Source: RUG13615 sp040307715
GTDB lineage: Bacteria > Bacillota > Clostridia > Peptostreptococcales > Anaerovoracaceae
Length of the DNA: 17,179 bases
Reading direction: 5' to 3'
NCBI GenBank assembly: GCA_040307715.1
Contig: JAWRJC010000038.1
Span: 1-17,179, forward strand
Shown: positions 1 to 6,408 of the stretch, piece after piece
Layout of the letters: each line of letters begins with the position of its first letter
How positions within the stretch are numbered: position 1 is the first letter of the stretch
Notes under the pieces: model-generated
The model's input: only the letters and a program-made list of their open reading frames with translations
Told to the model about the DNA's origin: nothing
Database searches by the model: none
Translations under genes and position numbers: made by a program

Positions 1-774
1 GTGGATACGAGCGGGGAGTCGCTCAGCGATGCGGCTGTGCTGCAGTCCGTCACATACGGGCTGCGCAAATGGGGCCGCCGGTATCCGCATGCCGGCTACG
101 GCGGGCGGTTTTCTGCCTGGCTGACGATGCCGCATCCAAAGCCGTACCACAGCTTCGGCAACGGGTCAGCGATGCGTGTGTCGCCGGCAGGATGGCTCTT
201 CGACGATATGTTCACGACGCGCCGGATCGCGCGGCTCACTGCGGCGGTGACGCACGACCATCAGGAGGGCATCAAAGGTGCGGAAGCCGTAGCGGCGGCG
301 ATCTTCCTGGCCAGGGAAGAGGCGGATAAGCAGACGTTTGATAAACAAGTGATCAAAGCATACATCGAGAAGGAGTTCGGCTACGATCTTGGGCGGACAC
401 TCGATGAGATCCGGCAGGATTACGCGTTCGATGTGTCCTGCCAGGGGTCGGTGCCGGAAGCGGTCATCGCGTTCCTGGAGTCGGAGGACTACGAGAGTGC
501 CGTCCGCAATGCGGTATCCCTGGGCGGCGACGCCGATACGCAGGGTGCTATCGCAGGGTCGATCGCGGAAGCGTTCTACGGGGTTCCGACTGCCTTTATC
601 GATCAGGTGCGGGATGGCATCGCGGAGGATGGCGGCGAACGCAGGCCGATGATCGGCAACGATATCATGCAGGTGATCGATACGTTCTACTACGCGCTCT
701 GCGGGATCCAGGAAGGGTATTCGACGGTGAAAAAGTGGGATGCCGAGACGGAGGGTTTTGTACCCGGCAACTGA
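1..774 (+). CDS. ADP-ribosylglycohydrolase family protein, N-terminus cut by window edge
   Basis: Hydrolase of the DraG / ADP-ribosylglycohydrolase family, which removes ADP-ribose from proteins or small molecules using a two-metal (usually Mg) site. Visible family motifs are SFGNGSAMRVSP (residues 51-62 of the visible part), THDHQEGIKGAEA (84-96) and the C-terminal metal-binding block GGDADTQGAIAGSIAEA (175-191), where D177, D179 and T180 are the expected ligands. The reading frame is open to base 1, so the GTG there is only the window edge. The family's N-terminal GAIxGD and DDT motifs are absent and must lie upstream; I estimate some 60 residues are missing. The gene ends in TGA and is followed at once by a strong terminator, so it is not transcribed with the permease downstream. 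Its substrate cannot be told from this window. The family call is confident. Confidence 0.9.
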   Translation: MDTSGESLSDAAVLQSVTYGLRKWGRRYPHAGYGGRFSAWLTMPHPKPYHSFGNGSAMRVSPAGWLFDDMFTTRRIARLTAAVTHDHQEGIKGAEAVAAAIFLAREEADKQTFDKQVIKAYIEKEFGYDLGRTLDEIRQDYAFDVSCQGSVPEAVIAFLESEDYESAVRNAVSLGGDADTQGAIAGSIAEAFYGVPTAFIDQVRDGIAEDGGERRPMIGNDIMQVIDTFYYALCGIQEGYSTVKKWDAETEGFVPGN

Positions 775-789
775 TACACAGCATTTGAA

Positions 790-820
790 ACAGGCGATCT
801 TTTCTATCGCCTGTTTTTTT
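790..820 (+). terminator. Rho-independent terminator of the ADP-ribosylglycohydrolase gene
   Basis: A perfect 9-bp stem, ACAGGCGAT (790-798) with ATCGCCTGT (806-814), a 7-nt loop, and a run of seven T at 814-820. It starts 15 bases after the stop codon. Confidence 0.9.
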
Positions 821-975
821 GTGTCAGAAGCGCTGCGGAGGGAGAAAAAATACCCGACAGTTGTTTGATATTTGTTGGTTTTTGTATATTGAAACGCTTT
901 TTTGCGATATAAGGCTGAATCATGCACAGATTTGCATGAACATACGCTTGCGTGGATATAGTTTCATTCCATATA

Positions 976-1003
976 TTGCAAACCGAATAAAGGGGTCTAT
1001 AAT
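976..1003 (+). promoter_or_regulatory. Sigma70-type promoter of the permease-amidohydrolase cluster
   Basis: -35 TTGCAA (976-981), 16-bp spacer, consensus -10 TATAAT (998-1003). The flanking region 830-1085 is much more AT-rich than the coding DNA. A start site near 1010 would give a leader of about 110 nt before the permease start. The rest of the 347-base gap (775-1121) holds the terminator at 790-820, this promoter and the folded leader, and no convincing gene. Confidence 0.75.
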
Positions 1004-1045
1004 ATATGTATAACGTACTACTTTCCATTATTTATTCTTATGCGG

Positions 1046-1100
1046 GCAATCTGTCTGAATACTCCGTTTATAAATAATTATTCAGGAACAGGCGGATTGC
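1046..1100 (+). promoter_or_regulatory. Nested stem-loop in the permease leader
   Basis: In the presumed 5' leader, GCAATC (1046-1051) can pair with GATTGC (1095-1100). These enclose CTGAATA (1055-1061), which can pair with TATTCAG (1079-1085). The outer stem ends 10 bases before the AGGAGG ribosome binding site at 1111-1116, so folding could influence translation. No known riboswitch was recognised. Confidence 0.35.
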
Positions 1101-1121
1101 TAACAGGAATAGGAGGTTGTT

Positions 1122-2543
1122 ATGAGCACTCTTAATACTCCTTCTGTCGAGCGCGTCAAGAATTCAAGTAAAGGCTTGAAACGCAGCATGACCACAAGGG
1201 CAGCTGTCATGACGGGCGTCGGCGGCACGATCGGTACCGGTCTGTTCCTGAGCTCCGGTGACGTTATCGCCACCGCAGGCCCCGGAGGCGCGATCGTGAT
1301 GTACATCATCGGCGGATTTATGGTCTGGCTGATGACCACCTGTCTGGGCGAAATGTGCGCGGCGATGCCGGTATCCGGCCACTTGCAGGCATTCGGTACA
1401 GAATTCCTCAATCCGTCCCTTGGCTTCACACTCGGCTGGGTCAACTGGGTCGGCGCGGCGGCGACCATATCGGCGCAGGTCGTTGCATCCGCGATCTTTA
1501 TGAAAGACATATTACCAAACACATCCACAGCTCTGTGGGTCGTCGTATTCGCGGCATTGATGTTCGGTCTGAACGTCCTCGATGTTAAACTGTTCGGCAA
1601 CGTATCCTTCTGGGTCTCCTCGCTGAAACTGCTCCTGATCGTCGGCTTCATCATCGTCGGTGTCGCCATGATGGGCGGTGTTGTCGGCAGTGATGCGATC
1701 GGGTTCTCCAACTTCACCGGTCCGGACGGCGCATTCCCCGGCGGCATCGCAGCCATGGGCGCGGTCGTCCTGACAGCGTTCTATGCTTACGCCGGCACTG
1801 AGGTCATCGGTTCCACCGCAGGCGAACTGGAAGATGAAAAGAAGATGGGCAAGACCATCAACCTGACCCTGATCATCCTGATCGCCGCGGTCGTCCTCGC
1901 GATCGCAGTCGTCGCGGCAGTTCTTCCGTACAGCCAGGCGGACACCCTCGGCAGCCCGTTCGTTTATGCATTCCGTAACGCCGGCATGCACGGCGCGGCT
2001 CTGCTGGTCAACATCATCGTGCTGTCCTCCGCGCTGACCTCCGGTAACTACTGGACCTACGCCTGCGCGAGATACCTCTGGTCGCTCGGCAAATTCGGCC
2101 AGGCGCCGAAGTTCTTCGCCAAGACCGCCAAGAACGGCGTTCCGCTCCGTGCACTGATCGTCTCCATGCTGTTCGGTCTGATCGGCATCCTGGCTGAGTT
2201 CTTCGCAGCGGATACCGTTTACCTGCTGATCGTCTACTTCATCGGCGGCGGCAACATCTTCATGTACACCTGCGTCTGCATCGAGCAGTACAACTTCCGT
2301 AAACGCTACATCGCTGAAGGCGGCAAGGTCGAAGATCTGCCCTACAAGGTCGCATCCTATCCGCTGGTTCCGATCCTCGGCGTCATCGCCTTCCTGCTGA
2401 TGCTTGTGGCATCGATCCTGGATCCGGGCGAAAGAACAGGTATCATCATCTCGTTCGTGATCTACTTCGTCATCTTCGTCATCAGCCACATCTATGTCAA
2501 GAAGCATGGCGGCAAGTTCGAACAGGTCGACGCAGAACTGTAG
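1122..2543 (+). CDS. APC-superfamily amino acid permease (AAT family)
   Basis: Integral membrane transporter, probably an amino acid:proton symporter. The 473-residue length and about 12 hydrophobic segments fit the amino acid transporter (AAT) family of the APC superfamily, which includes LysP, GabP and aromatic or proline permeases. The signature substrate-binding loop of TM1, GGTIGTGLFLSSG, is at residues 34-46. It is followed by GPGGAI and GGFMVWLMTTCLGEMCAAMP (64-83), typical of TM2 of this family. The start ATG at 1122 sits 5 bases after a perfect AGGAGG (1111-1116). It is the first gene of a four-gene same-strand cluster with hydrolases that would act on imported peptides or amides. 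The amino acid transported cannot be read from sequence, so no symbol is given. Confidence 0.92.
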   Translation: MSTLNTPSVERVKNSSKGLKRSMTTRAAVMTGVGGTIGTGLFLSSGDVIATAGPGGAIVMYIIGGFMVWLMTTCLGEMCAAMPVSGHLQAFGTEFLNPSLGFTLGWVNWVGAAATISAQVVASAIFMKDILPNTSTALWVVVFAALMFGLNVLDVKLFGNVSFWVSSLKLLLIVGFIIVGVAMMGGVVGSDAIGFSNFTGPDGAFPGGIAAMGAVVLTAFYAYAGTEVIGSTAGELEDEKKMGKTINLTLIILIAAVVLAIAVVAAVLPYSQADTLGSPFVYAFRNAGMHGAALLVNIIVLSSALTSGNYWTYACARYLWSLGKFGQAPKFFAKTAKNGVPLRALIVSMLFGLIGILAEFFAADTVYLLIVYFIGGGNIFMYTCVCIEQYNFRKRYIAEGGKVEDLPYKVASYPLVPILGVIAFLLMLVASILDPGERTGIIISFVIYFVIFVISHIYVKKHGGKFEQVDAEL

Positions 2544-2624
2544 ATGGTGGTGCAAAAGAACCTGCGAAGCAGCGGTATGACATCCTGCCAAGCGGGGCAG
2601 CCATCCTAGTTTAAAATGGTAAAC

Positions 2625-2655
2625 AGAACGGCAGGGCGCCTTGCCTTGCCGTTCT
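2625..2655 (+). other. Intergenic stem-loop after the permease
   Basis: AGAACGGCA (2625-2633) pairs perfectly with TGCCGTTCT (2647-2655) around a 13-nt loop that can pair further (AGG with CTT). No T-run follows on the plus strand, so it is not a canonical terminator. It may be an mRNA-stabilising or processing hairpin that lets the permease be expressed differently from the genes behind it. Confidence 0.45.
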
Positions 2656-2692
2656 TGCTAAAAGAGGAATCGCCGGGCGACTTCATGAATGT

Positions 2693-2716
2693 GGAATCGC
2701 CGGCAAGAGCGATTCC
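2693..2716 (+). other. Hairpin GGAATCGC / GCGATTCC just before the peptidase RBS
   Basis: A perfect 8-bp inverted repeat (2693-2700 with 2709-2716, 8-nt loop). It lies 8 bases upstream of the AGAGGG ribosome binding site (2725-2730) of the peptidase gene. Another GAATCGC occurs at 2667. The same ATCGC...GCGAT core recurs in every unit of the 63-bp array at 6055-6370. Confidence 0.5.
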
Positions 2717-2736
2717 CGGAAAGAAGAGGGCAACGA

Positions 2737-4374
2737 ATGATCGATAAGAAAAGAATGTACGACAACATGCTGCGCATGATCGCAGTTCCCAGCATTTCGG
2801 GCACCGACGACGAGAAATACGCAGCGGACAAGATCGAAGAACTGCTCTACGAAATTCCGTATTTCGCGGAACACAAAGAAAACGTCAAACAGGTCCCGCT
2901 CAAGGACGACCCGTTCGGCCGCAGCCTCATCACGGCGTATCTGGAATGTGCGCCCAAGAGCAAGAAGTGCATCATCCTGACAGGCCACTACGATGTGGTC
3001 GACGTCGATGAGTTCGGCGAATACCAGAAAGAAGCGTTCGATCCGGAGACCATCACCAAGCTGATGGACAAGTTCCCGATGGACGAAGATGCGCAGAAAG
3101 ACTGGGAGAGCGGTGACTGGCTGTTCGGCCGCGGCACGGCGGACATGAAGATCGGCCACGCGCTCTGCCTCGAGCTGCTGCGGCACTTCTCCGAAGAGGG
3201 TGGTATCAACGGCAACCTGCTGTATGTCGGCGTCTGCGGCGAGGAGACCAACTCCGAGGGCATGCTGGCGGCGATTCCGTTCTTCAACGAATTTGCGGCG
3301 GAGAAGGGCGTCGAGTACGAAGCGCTGCTTCTGACCGAGTGCTTTGAAGTCGAAGACATGGCGCACGATACGAAGAAGTACGTCCACATCGGCGGGCACG
3401 GCAAGGTCATGCCGCTGTTCTTCTCGGTTGGCGAAGTCTGCCACGGCGAGCTCCCGTTCCTGGGTCTCGACCCGAACATGCTCAACGCCAAGATCTACCT
3501 CAAGATGCAGCTCAATCCGGCCTTCAGCCAGGAGTTCCTCGGCGACGTCACCATGCCGCCGGTCGCGCTGAAGAGCCAGGATCTGAAGACGGCGTACTCG
3601 ATCTCCACACCTCTGTACGCGGCGTCGTATTACAACATCACGACCGTCAAACTCGATCCGGAGGAGACGATCGCGCAGCTGAAGGAAGTGGCGCAGGAGA
3701 GCTTCGCGGAATCGCTCGCGCTCATCAAACAGCGTGCGGATGAATTCACCGGGAAGTTTGGCAACCGCCCGCAGATGCACGAATACAGCCCTTGCGTGAA
3801 GATGTTCAGCGAGATCTACGACGAAGCCAAAGCGAAGTTCGACGGCGACTTTGATACGTACGTCAAAGATCTGATTAAGGGCTGGCAGCAGGAGAAGTAT
3901 GAGATGCAGCAGATCGCGATCATGGCGGTCCGCAAGATCTACGAGATGTCCGGCCTCAACCAGCCGATGATCATCATCTCCTTTGTCCCGCCGTACTATC
4001 CGGACTGCTATCCGAAGTACGACGACCCGAAGGTCAAGAAACTCATGGGCGAGCTCGAGAAGGTCTTTGAGACAGCGAAGAACGAGTACGGTGAGACCAT
4101 GGCGATCAAGGACTTCTACGGTCTGTCCGACATGAGTTACACCGACCTCGACGAGACCATGGACTTCGACGGACTGTTCAAGAACGTCGTCGGCAACGGC
4201 GCGATGTACACGCTGCCGGTCGAAGATATGAAGAAGTTCCACGTCCCGTCCTCCATCGTGCTGGGCGGCTACGGCAAGGACTTCCACAAGACCACAGAAC
4301 GCCTGCACATGAAGTACAACTTCGACGTGCTGCCGTATCTGTACATCCAGCTTATTAAAGGACTGCTGGACTGA
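2737..4374 (+). CDS. RocB-like M20 family metallopeptidase
   Basis: Zinc-dependent M20 hydrolase of the large RocB-like subgroup (545 residues; RocB of Bacillus is of similar size and is linked to arginine use). It is probably a cytoplasmic aminoacylase, peptidase or amidohydrolase. Metal-site motifs are GHYDVVD (H84, D86), GRGTADMK (bridging D136), CGEETNSEG (general base E169, E170) and a C-terminal His near 517 in GKDFHKTTERLH. The stretch IISFVPPYYPDCYP and the YGLSDMSYTD block are characteristic of RocB-type proteins. The start at ATG 2737 is chosen because AGAGGG lies 6 bases upstream. An in-frame ATG at 2689 would add 16 residues unlike the family and has no good ribosome binding site. 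Second gene of the cluster, so its substrate may be what the upstream permease imports. The family is sure and the exact substrate unknown. Confidence 0.88.
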   Translation: MIDKKRMYDNMLRMIAVPSISGTDDEKYAADKIEELLYEIPYFAEHKENVKQVPLKDDPFGRSLITAYLECAPKSKKCIILTGHYDVVDVDEFGEYQKEAFDPETITKLMDKFPMDEDAQKDWESGDWLFGRGTADMKIGHALCLELLRHFSEEGGINGNLLYVGVCGEETNSEGMLAAIPFFNEFAAEKGVEYEALLLTECFEVEDMAHDTKKYVHIGGHGKVMPLFFSVGEVCHGELPFLGLDPNMLNAKIYLKMQLNPAFSQEFLGDVTMPPVALKSQDLKTAYSISTPLYAASYYNITTVKLDPEETIAQLKEVAQESFAESLALIKQRADEFTGKFGNRPQMHEYSPCVKMFSEIYDEAKAKFDGDFDTYVKDLIKGWQQEKYEMQQIAIMAVRKIYEMSGLNQPMIIISFVPPYYPDCYPKYDDPKVKKLMGELEKVFETAKNEYGETMAIKDFYGLSDMSYTDLDETMDFDGLFKNVVGNGAMYTLPVEDMKKFHVPSSIVLGGYGKDFHKTTERLHMKYNFDVLPYLYIQLIKGLLD

Positions 4375-4388
4375 TATTGACTTAGCAG

Positions 4389-4479
4389 GTCAGCGTGCGC
4401 ACGCGACGGCCCCCGGAGCGCAACGTTGCGAGCGTGCGAGCACAGTGAGCGGAGGGGGCTCGCGTGGAAGCACGCTGAC
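4389..4479. repeat. 91-bp nested imperfect inverted repeat between two cluster genes
   Basis: The outer arms GTCAGCGTGC (4389-4398) and GCACGCTGAC (4470-4479) match perfectly. The next arms CACGCGA (4400-4406) and TCGCGTG (4460-4466) also match perfectly. After a 2-base bulge, GCCCCC (4409-4414) pairs with GGGGGC (4454-4459). The centre holds the palindrome CGCAACGTTGCG (4420-4431). Transcribed, it would form a rod-like hairpin with about 23 paired bases per arm. It fills almost the whole gap between the peptidase stop and the next ribosome binding site. No T-run follows, so it is not a standard terminator. It could be a small palindromic mobile repeat (MITE or REP-like) or an mRNA processing element. 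Confidence 0.75.
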
Positions 4480-4496
4480 AGGAAGAGGGAATACTC

Positions 4497-6029
4497 ATGA
4501 ATGTGATTTCCAAAGAATACGTAGAACACGAACTGGCGCAATACAAGTTTCCGGGCATGGGCATCGGCGTCATCAAGGATGGCGAGGTCCTGCTCGCGGA
4601 CGGGTTCGGTTACTCGGATCTTGAAAAGAAAACACTGATCGACAAGGACACCCAGTGGGGCATCGCGTCGTGCTCCAAGGCGTTTACCGCCACGCTGATG
4701 TGCATGCTGGCGGAGGACGGGTACTTCGGCCTTGAACAGCCGATCAAAGAGTATCTGCCCGATTTCCAGCTGTACGACGAGGTCGCGACGAAACTCTGCA
4801 CGGTGAAGGATATCCTGTGCCACAGGACCGGGATCGGCGGCTACGATGCGCTGTGGGTCGACGAGTGCGACCGGGCGGATATCTGGAAGCGATTGCGGTT
4901 CCTGAAGCCCAACGAACCGTTCCGCGCAGCCATCCAGTACAGCAATCTGATGTACACCATGGCCGGCCACATCGCGGAGAAGGTGACGGGCAAGTCCTAT
5001 CCGGACCTCATCAAAGAGCGCATTTTCGAACCGCTCGGTATGACGAAGAGCAACTGCTCCATCGACGACATGCTCAAGGATCCCAACCACGCCAGCCCGT
5101 ACTGGCAGAGTGACGACGGCCCGGTGGCCATCGACAACTGGAATGTGGATCTTGGCGCACCGTGCGGTGGCATCAACTCCACGCTCAGCGACATGCTCAA
5201 GTGGCTGCAGTTCAACATCGACGACGGGGTGGCGCCGGACGGCACCAGGCTCATCTCGCATGAGTCCATGACGCTCCTGCACACGCTGCACGTGCGGTAT
5301 GAACTGTGGCAGTGGGATTTCCCGGAAGTGCCGCCGGTCGGGGGCTACGCGCTCGGCTGGTACAACGATGTCTACCGCGGACATTTCATGTACTGGCACA
5401 TCGGCGAGATCGAGGGCTACGGCACGATGCAGTTCGTGCTGCCAAGAGAGCGCCTCGGCATCGTTCTGTTCAACAACATCCAGAAACCAGACGTGCTGAT
5501 CGAGATGTCCTGCGCGTATGAGATCATCGACAATGTGCTGGGACTTCCGAAGGAAGACTGGTCCGCGCGCATCTTTGCGGAGCGCAACAACTACGGCCAC
5601 ATGCTGGAGGACTGGCGCTGCGATCTCATGGGAGAATCGCCCCGCGTGGAAGGCACGCATCCGTCGCACGATCCGGATGCGTACTGCGGGAAGTACTTCG
5701 AGCCCGGGCACGGGTATATCGAGATCTTCAAGGCGGACGGCGAAGTCGGCGCAGTGGATGCGAGCGGCAAAGCGGCTGCGGACAGCGATTCCGCGGCAGG
5801 CGGCGATACCGCGGCAAGCGGCGGGCTCGCCATGAAATACCGCGGCGTCATCCAGGAGATGGAGCACTATCACTACGATGTCTTCCAAGTCAACCACGTT
5901 AAGCAGGATACGCTGCTCTACACCTGCCCGCTTGAGTTCTTTACCTCGGCGGACGACGGCAGCATTGACAGATGCGCGTTCCGTCTGTATAGTCAGGTAG
6001 ACCCGATTCTGTTCAGGCGGGTCGATTGA
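4497..6029 (+). CDS. Beta-lactamase-fold serine hydrolase (class C / PF00144 type)
   Basis: Serine hydrolase of the penicillin-binding-protein-like family that includes class C beta-lactamases, D-aminopeptidases and esterases. The three active-site motifs are present: S58-C-S-K61 (SxxK), Y148-S-N150 (YxN) and H301-I-G303 (HxG, replacing KTG). There is no signal peptide or N-terminal hydrophobic segment, so it is likely cytoplasmic. That argues for peptide or amide hydrolysis rather than wall remodelling or antibiotic resistance. The C-terminal ~130 residues form a separate domain carrying an Ala/Ser/Asp/Gly-rich insertion (about residues 420-445) that contains an in-frame 18-bp tandem duplication (5785-5820). 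The start ATG 4497 follows GGAAGAGGG (4481-4489). Third gene of the cluster, preceded by the 91-bp inverted repeat and followed by the 63-bp repeat array. The family is confident and the substrate unknown. Confidence 0.88.
   Translation: MNVISKEYVEHELAQYKFPGMGIGVIKDGEVLLADGFGYSDLEKKTLIDKDTQWGIASCSKAFTATLMCMLAEDGYFGLEQPIKEYLPDFQLYDEVATKLCTVKDILCHRTGIGGYDALWVDECDRADIWKRLRFLKPNEPFRAAIQYSNLMYTMAGHIAEKVTGKSYPDLIKERIFEPLGMTKSNCSIDDMLKDPNHASPYWQSDDGPVAIDNWNVDLGAPCGGINSTLSDMLKWLQFNIDDGVAPDGTRLISHESMTLLHTLHVRYELWQWDFPEVPPVGGYALGWYNDVYRGHFMYWHIGEIEGYGTMQFVLPRERLGIVLFNNIQKPDVLIEMSCAYEIIDNVLGLPKEDWSARIFAERNNYGHMLEDWRCDLMGESPRVEGTHPSHDPDAYCGKYFEPGHGYIEIFKADGEVGAVDASGKAAADSDSAAGGDTAASGGLAMKYRGVIQEMEHYHYDVFQVNHVKQDTLLYTCPLEFFTSADDGSIDRCAFRLYSQVDPILFRRVD
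5785..5820 (+). repeat. In-frame 18-bp tandem duplication
   Basis: GCGATTCCGCGGCAGGCG (5785-5802) is followed directly by GCGATACCGCGGCAAGCG (5803-5820), with two mismatches. It encodes the repeat D-S-A-A-G-G / D-T-A-A-S-G in the C-terminal domain of the serine hydrolase. Confidence 0.8.
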
Positions 6030-6054
6030 GAGAGCCGCAGTTGTAGCTTTGCCA

Positions 6055-6370
6055 GCATTGCGGCAGTGTTATACCGGAATCGCGAAAAGCGATGATGACG
6101 GAACAATAGTCAGAGCTGCAGTGCGTCGGAGTTATTCCAGAATCGCGAAAAGCGATGATGACGGAATAAAAGTCAGATTTGCAGCGCGACGGAGTTATTC
6201 CAGAATCGCGAAAAGCAATGATGACGGAACAAAAGTCAGAGCTGCAGTGCGTCGGAGTTATTCCAGAATCGCGAAAAGCGATGATGACGGAATAATAGTC
6301 AGAGCTGCAGCGCGTCGGAGTTATTCCAGAATCGCAAAAAACGGCGAAAGCGGTATAACAATCAAAGTGA
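6055..6370. repeat. 63-bp tandem repeat array, four full units plus degenerate ends
   Basis: Units begin at GAATCGC at 6077, 6140, 6203, 6266 and 6329, exactly 63 bases apart. The first four are nearly identical. The fifth decays after about 20 bases, and a diverged partial unit precedes the first (about 6055-6076). Each full unit contains a short hairpin, ATCGC-GAAAA-GCGAT (one base pair lost in unit 3). A GGAATAA or GGAACAA box can pair with the TTATTCC at the unit end. Units 1 and 3 share variants (GGAACAA, CAGTGCG) that differ from units 2 and 4 (GGAATAA, CAGCGCG or CAGCGCGA), which suggests growth by duplication of a two-unit block. The array fills the 379-base gap between the serine hydrolase and amidohydrolase genes. 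It has no unique spacers, so it is not a CRISPR. Confidence 0.92.
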
Positions 6371-6408
6371 TGGTGGCAGCAGAAGCGACGACGTAAAAAG
6401 GAAAGCGA

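Noticed and set aside
819..1028. Small frames on both strands in the AT-rich gap before the permease
   Set aside because: They overlap the terminator, promoter and leader, start without Shine-Dalgarno sites and show no protein-like pattern.
2689..2736. Upstream ATG for the M20 peptidase
   Set aside because: The ATG lies just inside the 5' arm of the hairpin at 2693-2716, lacks a ribosome binding site, and would add a basic stretch foreign to the family.
2683..4308. Long minus-strand open frame (541 codons) opposite the M20 peptidase
   Set aside because: It mirrors the GC-rich codon pattern of the real gene, has no recognisable domains and no ribosome binding site. The same holds for the long antisense frames at 4269-5897, 6013-7794, 1512-2591 and, on the plus strand, 12712-14451 opposite feoB.
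4497..6029. An antibiotic-resistance beta-lactamase
   Set aside because: It lacks a signal peptide, has HxG instead of KTG, and sits in a catabolic cluster. It belongs to the wider serine hydrolase family.
6055..6370. CRISPR array
   Set aside because: The 63-bp units are contiguous with no unique spacers, and no cas genes are in view.
6049..6396. A repeat protein of 115 residues encoded by the 63-bp array
   Set aside because: The frame begins with TTG, has no Shine-Dalgarno, and the unit differences mostly change amino acids. The frame is open mainly because the period is a multiple of three.
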